Position numbers and translations under genes: made by a program
NCBI RefSeq assembly: GCF_900184935.1
Contig: NZ_FXYE01000001.1
Coordinates: 806,001 to 870,000 of the forward strand
Direction of reading: 5' to 3'
Source: Actibacterium lipolyticum
Lineage (GTDB): Bacteria; Pseudomonadota; Alphaproteobacteria; Rhodobacterales; Rhodobacteraceae
DNA length: 64,000 bases
Notes under the pieces: model-generated
Database searches by the model: none
Seen by the model: only the letters and a program-made list of their open reading frames with translations
What the model was told of the DNA's origin: nothing
Shown here: positions 1 to 8,362 of the stretch, in pieces
How the letters are laid out: every line of letters starts with the position of its first letter
How positions within the stretch are numbered: position 1 is the first letter of the stretch

Positions 1-469
1 CCAACAGCAACAGCTTGGGCTTGGTGATCATCGCACGGGCAATCGCTAGCTGTTGCTGTTGCCCGCCCGATAAATCGCCACCGCGCCGGTTCTGCATTTC
101 CTTCAGGACCGGGAACAACTCATAGATCTCATCGGGTACCATATGTTCGCTGCGTGGAAGGCAGGCATAGGCGGTTTCCATATTCTCTTTCACCGTCAGC
201 AGGGGAAAGATCATGCGCCCCTGCGGCACGTAACCAACGCCCTTGTGCGCCAATACATGTGCCGGTGGTTTGGACAGGCTTTCCCCGTTCAACAGCACGC
301 TGCCAGCTGTGCGATGATGCGTGCCCGACAGCGCCTTTAGCAGGCTTGTTTTGCCCACGCCGTTGGTGCCCATCACACAGGTGATCTTGCCCGCAGCGGC
401 CTCCATATCGATCCCGTACAGGATTTGAGAGCCACCATAGTGAAGCGTAAGGTCTTTTGTTTCCAGCAT
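1..469 (-). CDS. urtE: Urea ABC transporter ATP-binding subunit UrtE (3' end outside window)
   Basis: Second ATPase of the urea/short-amide importer, acting on the cytoplasmic face of the UrtBC permease. The minus-strand frame starts at an ATG ending at 469 and reads MLETKDLTLHYGG. It has a Walker A (GTNGVGKTS) near residue 37 and, close to the window edge, an ABC signature LSGGQQQQLAIARA. About 156 residues are present; Walker B and the C-terminus lie beyond base 1. The start lies one base beyond the urtD stop, which fits a co-transcribed urtABCDE operon. The order and the paired HAAT-type ATPases make UrtE more likely than LivF. Confidence 0.93.
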   Translation of the reverse strand, partial: MLETKDLTLHYGGSQILYGIDMEAAAGKITCVMGTNGVGKTSLLKALSGTHHRTAGSVLLNGESLSKPPAHVLAHKGVGYVPQGRMIFPLLTVKENMETAYACLPRSEHMVPDEIYELFPVLKEMQNRRGGDLSGGQQQQLAIARAMITKPKLLLL

Positions 470-470
470 C

Positions 471-1211
471 TTAGCGCCCCAAATATACGTCGATGACTTC
501 TTGGTTGGCGGTCACGTGGTCAAGACTGCCCTCGGCCAGAACGGACCCTTCGTGGAATACGGTCACTTTGCAGTCCAACCGCCGCACGAATTCCATATCG
601 TGTTCCACCACGACAACGGCGCGGGTCTTGGCGGCCTCTTTCAGCAGGTTGGTGGTGTGCTCCCTTTCCGCAGGGCTCATCCCGGCGGCGGGTTCATCGA
701 CCAGCAAAAGGCGCGGTTCCTGCGCCAGCAACATCCCGATTTCCAGCCATTGCTTTTGCCCATGCGCCAGCTCGCCCGCCTTGCGGGGAAGTTCGGCGCT
801 TAGCCCGATTTCATCCGCCAAGGCATGCACCTTGTCCCGATCCTGTGCGGACCGGCGGTACAACAGCACGTCAAACGGCCCGCGCTCTTTCTTCAGTGCC
901 ATCAGCAGGTTGTCGAAGACCGACTGATCCTCGAACACGGTGGGGCGCTGGAATTTGCGCCCGACACCGGCGCGCGCGATCTGACTTTCCGACATTTTCA
1001 GAAGCGAGATGTTCTTTTCGCCCCAAATCACGCGCCCCTCGTCGGGGCGGGTTTTGCCGGTGACAATGTCCATGAACGTGGTCTTGCCCGCGCCGTTCGG
1101 CCCGATGATCGCCCGCAACTCGGCGTTGCCGATATTGAAGCTAAGGTTGTTGATCGCACGGAACCCGTCGAACGTGACCGAGATGCCGGATACCTCTAAC
1201 AGGGTGCTCAT
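471..1211 (-). CDS. urtD: Urea ABC transporter ATP-binding subunit UrtD
   Basis: First ATPase of the urea importer, 246 residues. I chose the ATG at 1211 (MSTLLEVSGISVTF) over the longer frame up to 1439, because it has a strong AAAGGAGG ribosome site and overlaps the urtC stop in an ATGA. Visible motifs are Walker A GPNGAGKTT, a signature of the LAHGQKQWLEIG type and Walker B RLLLVDEPAAGM. The relaxed signature and the LivG-like length are normal for UrtD. It is translationally coupled to urtC and followed after one base by urtE. Confidence 0.95.
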   Translation of the reverse strand: MSTLLEVSGISVTFDGFRAINNLSFNIGNAELRAIIGPNGAGKTTFMDIVTGKTRPDEGRVIWGEKNISLLKMSESQIARAGVGRKFQRPTVFEDQSVFDNLLMALKKERGPFDVLLYRRSAQDRDKVHALADEIGLSAELPRKAGELAHGQKQWLEIGMLLAQEPRLLLVDEPAAGMSPAEREHTTNLLKEAAKTRAVVVVEHDMEFVRRLDCKVTVFHEGSVLAEGSLDHVTANQEVIDVYLGR

Positions 1212-2440
1212 TGCTCGGCCTCCTTTTCGCGGAACGAACCTTGGTCGGGGCCAAGATCGGCACCGTGGCGTTGTGGGGCCAAGCGGCCCGACAGCATGTC
1301 GAACAGCCCGCCGATGCCTTTGGGAGCGAACAGGGTGACGGCGACAAAGCTTAGACCCAGCAGAACCAGCCACCAATCGACCCATTTGACCGTGTAGAAC
1401 CCAAGCGGGATGTCGGGGGCCTGACCGCCGGTGAACCAAGTGGACACAAGGCTAACAAAGGCCGCGCCGATCACCGCGCCATAAAGCCGCCCACGCCCGC
1501 CAATGGCCACCCAAACCGCCAAGTAGATGGAGGCAATGGGCGCAATTTCGGCAGGGTTGATGATGCCCGCCTGTGGGTAATACAGCGCCCCGGCGATGGC
1601 GGCGATAATGGCCGTGACGGTAAAGACGAACAGCTTGTACCCTTCGACGTGATAGCCAAGGAACCGTACGCGCGCCTCGTCATCGCGAATGCCGCGGATC
1701 ACGCTGCCGAACTTGCCGCCCACGATCCATGCCGCCAGCAAATACCCCAGCGCAAGCGCGGCCGCCGATGCCCACAGGAAGTAGATAGAGATCAGCGATT
1801 GCGGAACGTTTTCCGCACCGGGCAGGTTTTGCAGGCCAGACAGGCCGTTATTGCCGCGCAGGCCGCTGTCGTTCTGGAACAGGTACAGCGACAGGGCCAA
1901 CGTCATCGCCTGTGTCAGGATGGACAGGTACACGCCCGTCACGCGGCTGCGGAACGCGAGCCAGCCAAAGACCAGCGCCAACAGGCCGGGGATCAGCACG
2001 ACCAGCGCCAGCTGCGCAAACAGGCTGTCAGCGAAGTACCAGATCGGCGGAATTTCAGCCCCGCCAACGACGCCGAAAATCTGTGTGCCGATACCGTCGC
2101 GAATTTCCTGTGGGGTGGGGGGCAATGGTGCGCCCGCCGTGGCAGAGACGACAATCGCTTTGGTGCGTTCGTACATCAGCCACATGCCGATCATATAGCC
2201 GCCCAAGCCGAAGAACGCGAAATGCCCAAGGCTTAGGATGCCGCAATAGCCCCAGACCAGATCCATCGCGATGGCGATCAGGCACAGGCACAGCGTTTTG
2301 CCCAATGTCTTGACCATCGAGGTAGAGATGACATCGACGCCCAAACCTTCGCTTAGCAGGGTCACGCCAAGGGTGAACACCGCAAGGATCGTGATGAAGA
2401 TCAGTGTGGATGGGTTGCGTGCGAAAAAGCTTCGTTCCAT
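1208..2440 (-). CDS. urtC: Urea ABC transporter permease UrtC
   Basis: Inner-membrane permease subunit of the LivM type, 410 residues, starting MERSFFARNPST. It is strongly hydrophobic and has the conserved N-terminal region WGYCGILSLGHFAFFGLGGY, followed by a soluble loop (about residues 85-130) and further membrane segments. The gene starts three bases after the urtB stop and overlaps urtD by four bases, so the subunits are probably made in step. With UrtB it forms the membrane channel for urea. The C-terminal tail after about residue 385 is charged and cytoplasmic. Confidence 0.95.
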   Translation of the reverse strand: MERSFFARNPSTLIFITILAVFTLGVTLLSEGLGVDVISTSMVKTLGKTLCLCLIAIAMDLVWGYCGILSLGHFAFFGLGGYMIGMWLMYERTKAIVVSATAGAPLPPTPQEIRDGIGTQIFGVVGGAEIPPIWYFADSLFAQLALVVLIPGLLALVFGWLAFRSRVTGVYLSILTQAMTLALSLYLFQNDSGLRGNNGLSGLQNLPGAENVPQSLISIYFLWASAAALALGYLLAAWIVGGKFGSVIRGIRDDEARVRFLGYHVEGYKLFVFTVTAIIAAIAGALYYPQAGIINPAEIAPIASIYLAVWVAIGGRGRLYGAVIGAAFVSLVSTWFTGGQAPDIPLGFYTVKWVDWWLVLLGLSFVAVTLFAPKGIGGLFDMLSGRLAPQRHGADLGPDQGSFREKEAEQ

Positions 2441-2443
2441 CGA

Positions 2444-4405
2444 TCAATCCCCCGCCGCGCGGCCTTTAAGGGCAATGATGCCCTTTGGCCGGAATTGAAT
2501 GAATATGATGATGAAGATGATCATATAGGTCTGCGCGGCCAGCGTGTTGGACGGGTTCAACCACTCGATCCCTTTTTGCAGCGACCCGATCATGGTGGCG
2601 CCCAGTAGCGTGCCCCAGATGTTGCCGACGCCGCCCACGACCACGGTCATGAAGCTTTGCACGATGTAATCCGCGCCCAGTTCCGACGTGACCTTGGCAT
2701 AAAGCCCGATAGCCACCCCAGCAATCCCGGCGATGCCTGAACCAAGCCCGAAGGTCAGCATGTTGATGCGGTCGGGATTGATGCCCATCGATGCCGCCAT
2801 GCGTGGGTTTTGCGTCACTGCGCGTACCTCTAACCCCAGCCGGGTTTTGTTCAGCACGAACAGCAGCAGGAACAGGAAGATCACGCTTAGCACGAAGATG
2901 GCGATACGGATGTAGCTGATCGATACCACGTCGTTGAACACCAGCGCACCGTCCAGCCACGCTGGGGAGGTCAGCGGGCGGGCCTGTGTGCCGAAGATGT
3001 TCTTGGCCAACTGTTGCAGCGCGATAGAGATGCCGAAGGTCGCCAGCAAGGTTTCCAGTGGTCGGTTATAGAGCCAGCGGATCACCAAGCGTTCCATCGC
3101 CACACCGGCTGCGAAGGTGATGGCGAAGGCCAGCGGCAGCGCCACGATGATCGACACGGTGTAGTCGGGGATCACCTGTTGCACGACATAGCCGGTGTAG
3201 GCGCCCATCATGATGAATTCGCCGTGGGCCATGTTGATAACGCCCATCACGCCAAAGGTAATGGCAAGCCCGATTGCAGCCAGAAAATAGATAGATGCAA
3301 GCGACAGGCCGTCCAGCGCAAGGTCGAACATTTGGTTCACGCCAACCTTGGTGGAAATTGATGTCAGCGCCTCTTGCGCGGCGTCTGTCACGTTCGCGTC
3401 GGGTTCGTCGTATTGGTCAAAGAACACATGTGCGGCAAGCGCGGCATCCACGTCAGCGGCCGTAACCTCGGCCGGGACGGTGCCTGCGGCGGCCAGCGTG
3501 GCATATGCCTGCGTGCGTGCCGCATCCGTATCAAGCGTGTGGATGGGGGTGCCAGCCACGCTGCCTTCGACGATATTTGCGATAAGGGCGTCTTTCTTTT
3601 CCGCAGCCGTGATGCGGGCGGGCGCAAGCTCAGCCGCCACCAAAAGGGCGTATGCCTGATCGCGTGACAGGCGCGCGGTGCCGGGTTTGATCACCGCTTT
3701 GATATTCGCATTCGTGGGAAGTTCAGCCGCTGCTTTGCGCGTGGTGCTGGTCAGCGGGTTCAGCGCGGCGCGGGCGTCTACGCCAAGGTCGCCAGTGAAG
3801 CTTTCAATCGCGGCCACACGGGCGGCGCTGTCTTCGTCGTAAGAAATGGTCAGCAACCGCTCCAACCGCTGCTTACGGGCCAGCAGGGCAGGGTCATCCT
3901 CTCCCTCAAACGCGGCGCGTAGGGCGGCAAGGTGGGATGCCTCTGGCCCGCGTTCAATCGCGCGCAATCCTTCGGCGCGCTTGCGCGGGTCGGGGTCGGT
4001 CAGTTGATACCGAACCAACGCGGTTGCAATCACGCTGCGCACGCCGCTGTTGGGTTTAAGCTGTTTCACGGCTTTCTTATCGAATTCGCCAACGGGATCG
4101 CCCGTTTCGATATCGAAAAGCTGAATATTCTTGTTGGGCAGCGGCTTGGCGAAAAAGAACAACCCATCCTCTTTGCGCTGCCAAATCTCTTTCTCGCGCC
4201 ACTTGGCCAGAACTTCGCGCGTTTGCGGAAGGCCCGAGGCAAGCAGTTCGTCGATCACCCCATCGATCGTCTTGCGAGAGGCCTTTTCGACCGCCGCGCG
4301 GTTTTCTTGAAGAAGATCTTGGATGGGGCTCTGGGCGTTCACGGCTATCGCAGCCATCAGCCAGAAAAGTGCCGCGCGAAGCGCGAGTATAACGGTGCGT
4401 GTCAT
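2444..4405 (-). CDS. urtB: Urea ABC transporter permease UrtB with long N-terminal extension
   Basis: LivH-type permease of the urea importer, 653 residues. Residues 1-24 look like a signal peptide (hydrophobic run ending VNA-Q). Residues about 25-355 form a soluble, Ala- and charge-rich helical region that is probably periplasmic. The permease proper follows from about residue 360 (GVMGVINMAHGEF, then GVGNIWGTLLGA near the end). UrtB proteins commonly carry an N-terminal extension, but this one is at the long end. The AGGA ribosome site lies almost against the ATG, and a GC-rich hairpin sits just upstream, so translation initiation may be constrained. Confidence 0.94.
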   Translation of the reverse strand: MTRTVILALRAALFWLMAAIAVNAQSPIQDLLQENRAAVEKASRKTIDGVIDELLASGLPQTREVLAKWREKEIWQRKEDGLFFFAKPLPNKNIQLFDIETGDPVGEFDKKAVKQLKPNSGVRSVIATALVRYQLTDPDPRKRAEGLRAIERGPEASHLAALRAAFEGEDDPALLARKQRLERLLTISYDEDSAARVAAIESFTGDLGVDARAALNPLTSTTRKAAAELPTNANIKAVIKPGTARLSRDQAYALLVAAELAPARITAAEKKDALIANIVEGSVAGTPIHTLDTDAARTQAYATLAAAGTVPAEVTAADVDAALAAHVFFDQYDEPDANVTDAAQEALTSISTKVGVNQMFDLALDGLSLASIYFLAAIGLAITFGVMGVINMAHGEFIMMGAYTGYVVQQVIPDYTVSIIVALPLAFAITFAAGVAMERLVIRWLYNRPLETLLATFGISIALQQLAKNIFGTQARPLTSPAWLDGALVFNDVVSISYIRIAIFVLSVIFLFLLLFVLNKTRLGLEVRAVTQNPRMAASMGINPDRINMLTFGLGSGIAGIAGVAIGLYAKVTSELGADYIVQSFMTVVVGGVGNIWGTLLGATMIGSLQKGIEWLNPSNTLAAQTYMIIFIIIFIQFRPKGIIALKGRAAGD

Positions 4406-4418
4406 TCCTGCCCGAACC

Positions 4419-4441
4419 GGAGGGGGCGCGGGGCCCCCTCC
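4419..4441 (-). terminator. GC-rich hairpin between urtA and urtB
   Basis: Perfect 9-bp inverted repeat GGAGGGGGC / GCCCCCTCC with a 5-base loop in the urtA-urtB gap. Read on the operon (minus) strand it is not followed by a U-run, so it is more likely a processing or attenuation stem that stabilises urtA mRNA and lowers downstream expression. On the plus strand it is followed by T6 and could stop antisense transcripts. The function is inferred from position. Confidence 0.55.
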
Positions 4442-4461
4442 TTTTTTAGTGTCATTGGGAA

Positions 4462-4481
4462 CTAAGCCAAGATCGGCTTAG
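4462..4481 (-). terminator. Hairpin overlapping the urtA stop codon
   Basis: Inverted repeat CTAAGCC / GGCTTAG with a 6-base loop. The urtA TAA stop lies inside the stem. There is no U-run directly after it. Together with the stem at 4419-4441 it makes a double hairpin behind the solute-binding-protein gene, a common arrangement where the binding protein is needed in excess over the permease. Confidence 0.45.
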
Positions 4482-5743
4482 TAGTTCGATTTGATCTGAA
4501 CACAGGTGCTGGTGTCTGTGTTGTACATACCGCAATCGAGGTCTTTCCAATCGGACTTCAGTACGGCGGATTCAGCCAAGAAGTCTGTCCAAGCGTCGCC
4601 CGCTACTTCTTCGGTTTGGCTGATGATGTCGAACTGACCGTCTTCTTGGATTTCACCGATCAGAACCGGCTTGGCCAAGTGGTGGTTCGGCAGCATCACT
4701 GCTGTACCGCCTGTCAGGTTCGGCGTTTCAAGGCCGTACATTGCTTCGCGAACGGCATCCACATCGGTTGTACCTGCTTTTTCAACGGCCTGTACCCACA
4801 TGTTAAAGCCGATAACGTGTGCTTCCATCGGGTCGTTGGTCACACGATCTTCGCCCATCTTGGCTTTCCAAGCCGCGATGAATTCGTCGTTCAGGTCGGA
4901 TTCAGCGGACTGGAAGTAGTTCCAAGCAGCCAAGTGGCCAACAAGGTTGGTTGTGTCGAGGCCCGAAAGCTCTTCTTCACCAACCGAGAATGCAACAACC
5001 GGAATGTCGTCAGCCGAGATGCCAGCAGCAGCCAGTTCTTTGTAGAAGCCGATGTTCGCGTCACCGTTGATGGTGGAGATCACGCCAACCTTTTTGCCGT
5101 CCGCGCCAAGCGCGACAACGTCAGCAACGATCTTGGACCAGTCAGAATGGCCGAACGGGGTGTAGTTAACGAAAATGTCGTCAGCCGCGATGCCTTTGTC
5201 CTTGAGGTACTGTTCAAGGATCTTGTTGGTGGTCCGTGGGTAAACGTAATCGGTGCCAAGCAGCGCGAATTTCTCTACGCCCAGCTCTTCTAGGAAATAG
5301 TCAGTCGCCGGAATGGCCTGCTGGTTCGGGGCCGCGCCGGTGTAGAATACGTTTTTAGAGCTTTCTTCGCCCTCGTACTGAACGGGGTAGAACAGCAGGC
5401 CGTTCAGTTCTTCGATGACTGGCAGAACGGATTTACGCGAAACCGATGTCCAGCAGCCGAACATCACGTTAACGTCTTGTACGGTGATCAGCTCACGCGC
5501 TTTTTCAGCGAACAGTGGCCAATCGGAAGCTGGATCAACGACTACCGGAACGATCTCTTCGCCCAACAGGCCGCCCTTGGCGTTCTGCTGTTCGATGAGC
5601 ATCAGCATCGTGTCTTTCAGCGTCGTTTCGGAAATAGCCATGGTCCCAGAGAGGGAGTGCAGAATGCCGACCTTAATTTCGGCATCAGCGGCGCCAGCAA
5701 ATACGGCCGACAATACAGCAGCGGAAAGAATTCGTTTCATCAT
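4478..5743 (-). CDS. urtA: Urea ABC transporter substrate-binding protein UrtA
   Basis: Periplasmic receptor that captures urea or short amides for UrtBCDE. I chose the ATG at 5743 (MMKRILSAAVLSAVFAGAADA), which has AGGGA ten bases upstream and begins with a classical signal peptide cleaved near ADA-EIKVG; the frame extending to 5890 has no such leader. The mature protein reads EIKVGILHSLSGTMAISE, typical of the LivJ/UrtA/AmiC fold, and the 421-residue length matches UrtA. It is the first gene of the operon, preceded by a 138-base divergent control region shared with a LysR gene. Confidence 0.95.
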   Translation of the reverse strand: MMKRILSAAVLSAVFAGAADAEIKVGILHSLSGTMAISETTLKDTMLMLIEQQNAKGGLLGEEIVPVVVDPASDWPLFAEKARELITVQDVNVMFGCWTSVSRKSVLPVIEELNGLLFYPVQYEGEESSKNVFYTGAAPNQQAIPATDYFLEELGVEKFALLGTDYVYPRTTNKILEQYLKDKGIAADDIFVNYTPFGHSDWSKIVADVVALGADGKKVGVISTINGDANIGFYKELAAAGISADDIPVVAFSVGEEELSGLDTTNLVGHLAAWNYFQSAESDLNDEFIAAWKAKMGEDRVTNDPMEAHVIGFNMWVQAVEKAGTTDVDAVREAMYGLETPNLTGGTAVMLPNHHLAKPVLIGEIQEDGQFDIISQTEEVAGDAWTDFLAESAVLKSDWKDLDCGMYNTDTSTCVQIKSNY

Positions 5744-5850
5744 GTTCAGATAGTCCCTGTTGCGTCCTCGCGGGACTATTCCGTCCCACCGGGCAATAGG
5801 GTTGTGAAAAAAATGTGTTGCTGTCTTCTGCAAAAAACGCGCATGCATGA

Positions 5851-5863
5851 TGCAAATATTGCA
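5851..5863. promoter_or_regulatory. LysR-type T-N11-A box in the urtA/lysR divergent region
   Basis: TGCAAATATTGCA is a perfect inverted repeat (TGCAA/TTGCA, 3-base spacer) that fits the LysR-box form T-N11-A. It lies 19 bases upstream of the chosen LysR start and about 110 bases upstream of urtA. This is the usual place for an autoregulatory site from which the regulator also controls the divergent target. That this LysR protein binds it is inferred. Confidence 0.5.
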
Positions 5864-5881
5864 ACGCGTGACGGAAAACAT

Positions 5882-6799
5882 ATGCGACATCTACAGCTTT
5901 ATCGCGCTTTACAGGCGGTTGTTCGCGAAGGCTCGATACGTAAAGCCTCTGAATTGTTGGCAATTTCGCCCTCTGCGCTGAATCGGCAGATCCTAGGCTT
6001 GGAGGAAGAGCTTGGTGTCCCATTTTTTGAGCGTTTGCCCTCAGGCGTGCGTTTGTCCACGGCGGGTGAAGTGTACTTTAGCCACTTTATTAAGCACCTT
6101 GCTGAAATTGACCGCGCTGAGGCAACGGTTGCCGATTTATCAGGCTTGCGAATTGGGCACGTAAAGGTCGCCGTGAGTCGTGAGTTGGAGGCTGGCTTAC
6201 TGTCTGCAAACATCCTGTCATTCCGGCGAGAGCACCCGCGTGTCACATTTTCGGTGGTGCCGGTCTTGTCCGCAGACTTTTCGGCGCGGCTGATTTCTGG
6301 GCAGGCCGACATCGCGTTGATCGCGCAACCGCAGTACCACGATGGCATCGAAACCGTGTTTTCGACCGATACAGCGGTGCATGCAATCGTTGCGCGTGGG
6401 GCTGTGCCAGAAAGGGCCACGTTGCGCCCTGATACGCTGGCAGACATGGATTTGGTGCTGCCGGCAGATGGCGTGGGGTTTCGCACCCACCTTGATCAGG
6501 GGCTAAAGCGTTTGCGCATCGATACCGGGGCCGCGGTCGAAAGCGCGGGCCTGATCGCGCCGTGGGTCAACGAAGGAGGGCGCGCCAGCGCGCAGTTCGT
6601 GTTGGCGCCGGCAATAGATGACAACTGGCTTTCCGCATGTTCCGCATCGCTTCACCCGGTTGCGCGTATCGCGTCTGTGAACGTCGTGATGTGCAAGCGC
6701 GCGGGCCGGATTCTTCCGATTGCTGCGGAAAAGTTTGCCCAGCAACTGGCCGCGTCACTGCAACAGACCAGCGCGGATGCTATTCAGGCTGCAGTTTGA
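5882..6799 (+). CDS. LysR family transcriptional regulator, divergent from urtA
   Basis: DNA-binding regulator of about 305 residues. The N-terminal winged HTH (MRHLQLYRALQAVVREGS through ISPSALNRQILGLEEELG) is followed by a LysR substrate-binding domain from about residue 90. I chose the ATG at 5882 because it starts right at the HTH; an in-frame ATG at 5843 would add 13 residues and place the T-N11-A box inside the gene. Divergence from urtA suggests it controls urea transport, but the ligand is unknown. Its 3' end overlaps the convergent Anbu gene by 20 bases. Confidence 0.85.
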   Translation: MRHLQLYRALQAVVREGSIRKASELLAISPSALNRQILGLEEELGVPFFERLPSGVRLSTAGEVYFSHFIKHLAEIDRAEATVADLSGLRIGHVKVAVSRELEAGLLSANILSFRREHPRVTFSVVPVLSADFSARLISGQADIALIAQPQYHDGIETVFSTDTAVHAIVARGAVPERATLRPDTLADMDLVLPADGVGFRTHLDQGLKRLRIDTGAAVESAGLIAPWVNEGGRASAQFVLAPAIDDNWLSACSASLHPVARIASVNVVMCKRAGRILPIAAEKFAQQLAASLQQTSADAIQAAV

Positions 6800-7520
6800 A
6801 TTCGGGCAAACTGTCAAAGGCAAGCTTAAGCGCATCGCCCCAACCCGCTGAGATGGTCTGGAAATACATGTCGTCGGATTCGATCCTGTTGATCTTGCCG
6901 GGTTTTAGGCTGTTTGCGTTGTAGACCTGAAAATCCAGCGGCAAACCCACCGAAAGGTTCGCCTTAATGGTGCTGTCAAAAGACACCATCAACAGCTTCA
7001 CGGCATCCGCAAAGCTCATGTCAGGGTCAAAGGCGCGCACAAGGATTGGGCGGCCATATTTCGTTTCGCCGATCTGGAAGAAGGGCGTGTCATCGGACGC
7101 TTCGATAAAGTTGCCCTCTGGGTAGATCAGGAAGAGCCGCGGCTCTCCGTCGCCGACCTGCCCGCCGACGATCATCGTGGCGTTAAACGCAGCATCGGCG
7201 CGCTGACCTTCGTCCGCGTGTTCGCCAATCACCTCGCGCAGGGTGTCGCCAACAAGGCTGGCGACCTGAAACATCGAAGGTTGTTCAAGGATGGAAGGGC
7301 TGCGTTCGCCGTGCGCCTTGGTGCGTTCGTCCAGCAGGCTGATCACAGCCTGTGTCGTGGCAAGGTTCCCGGCGGTCATGATCGTAATCACGCGTTCACC
7401 CGGAACAGACCAGCACTGCATCTTGCGGAAGGTTGAAATGTTATCAACGCCCGCATTGGTGCGGGTGTCGGACATGAAGATCAGGCCTGAATTCAACCGT
7501 AGGCCAACACAATAAGTCAT
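6780..7520 (-). CDS. Anbu-type bacterial proteasome homologue (Ntn-hydrolase peptidase)
   Basis: 246-residue proteasome beta-fold protein of the Anbu (ancestral beta-subunit) class. It starts MTYCVGLRLNSGLIFMSDTR: removal of Met would expose Thr as N-terminal nucleophile, and the SDTRTNAG segment supplies the conserved Asp at mature position 17, with a Lys at mature position 32. It is longer than HslV (about 175 residues), as Anbu is. It is the last gene of a four-gene operon with transglutaminase-like, alpha-E and ATP-grasp genes, the typical Anbu neighbourhood. Catalytic activity of Anbu proteins is debated; the assignment to the fold is firm. Confidence 0.88.
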   Translation of the reverse strand: MTYCVGLRLNSGLIFMSDTRTNAGVDNISTFRKMQCWSVPGERVITIMTAGNLATTQAVISLLDERTKAHGERSPSILEQPSMFQVASLVGDTLREVIGEHADEGQRADAAFNATMIVGGQVGDGEPRLFLIYPEGNFIEASDDTPFFQIGETKYGRPILVRAFDPDMSFADAVKLLMVSFDSTIKANLSVGLPLDFQVYNANSLKPGKINRIESDDMYFQTISAGWGDALKLAFDSLPEFKLQPE

Positions 7521-7550
7521 GGAACGCTCCTGAACGCGGATGGCGGCGGT

Positions 7551-8357
7551 TTATTGTTGCTGCACCTGAATGTCTACTGCCAGTGTTTCTTGACCGTGGT
7601 CGCCCATGCGCAGCCCGGAAATAGGGGCGGCTTCGCGGTAATCAAGGCCAGTGGCGACCCGGACGTAACGTTCATCAGGCGAGATGCCGTTCGACACGTC
7701 AAATCCGACCCATCCGATGCCATCAACATGGGCTTCGACCCATGCGTGGCTTGCGTCTTGTTCGTCAGTGTCGTTCAGCATCAAATAGCCCGACACGTAC
7801 CGTGCGGGCACACCCAAAGCGCGGGCCGCGGCCAAGAAGACATGCGCATGGTCCTGACATACGCCGCGCCCGGCGGCCAAGGCGTCTTCGGCGCTGGTTT
7901 GGATGCCGGTGTGACCAATCATATAGGCCACATTATCCAGCACGCGCGCGGAAAGGGCGTGAAGCCGGGCGAGGGGGTCGTCAATTTCGCTCAACAAACC
8001 TTTGGTCAGCTTGCGAGTCAGGTTCCCCGCGCGCGTCAGATCGGTCGGCTGTTCAAAGTACCAAAGCGGCGCAAAGCCCGCGTGCTTGCCAATCACGCCG
8101 GTGGTGTCGAAGGTTTCAACCTCGCCACTGCAAATGATCGAAATCTCATGGCCGTCGCCATCGAAGGACAGCAGGGCCACGTGGTTCATGTGATGGTCAT
8201 CGAATTCCAGTTCTTTGTTGCCGCCTTGGACGCTGACATCCCAGCTATGCACGCGTTGGGATGGCCGGCTTTTGGGCGTCAGGCGCAGTTCCTGAAGCCC
8301 ATAGGCAACAGGGCGCTCGTAGGAATAGGTTGTCCGGTGGGATATTTTGAGGCGCAT
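7551..8357 (-). CDS. Transglutaminase-like (papain-fold) protein of the Anbu operon
   Basis: 268 residues. The N-terminal beta domain (MRLKISHRTTYSYERPVAYG, the Bact_transglu_N type) is followed by a transglutaminase core with Cys in GRGVCQDHAHVFLAAARALG (about residues 168-187), His in ASHAWVEAHV and Asp in GWVGFDVSNG, a complete Cys-His-Asp triad. Such proteins are thought to cleave or transfer isopeptide or peptide bonds. It begins five bases after the alpha-E gene ends, so the two are co-transcribed. The substrate is unknown; a peptide made by the neighbouring ATP-grasp ligase is the attractive guess. Confidence 0.88.
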   Translation of the reverse strand: MRLKISHRTTYSYERPVAYGLQELRLTPKSRPSQRVHSWDVSVQGGNKELEFDDHHMNHVALLSFDGDGHEISIICSGEVETFDTTGVIGKHAGFAPLWYFEQPTDLTRAGNLTRKLTKGLLSEIDDPLARLHALSARVLDNVAYMIGHTGIQTSAEDALAAGRGVCQDHAHVFLAAARALGVPARYVSGYLMLNDTDEQDASHAWVEAHVDGIGWVGFDVSNGISPDERYVRVATGLDYREAAPISGLRMGDHGQETLAVDIQVQQQ

Positions 8358-8362
8358 TCAGG

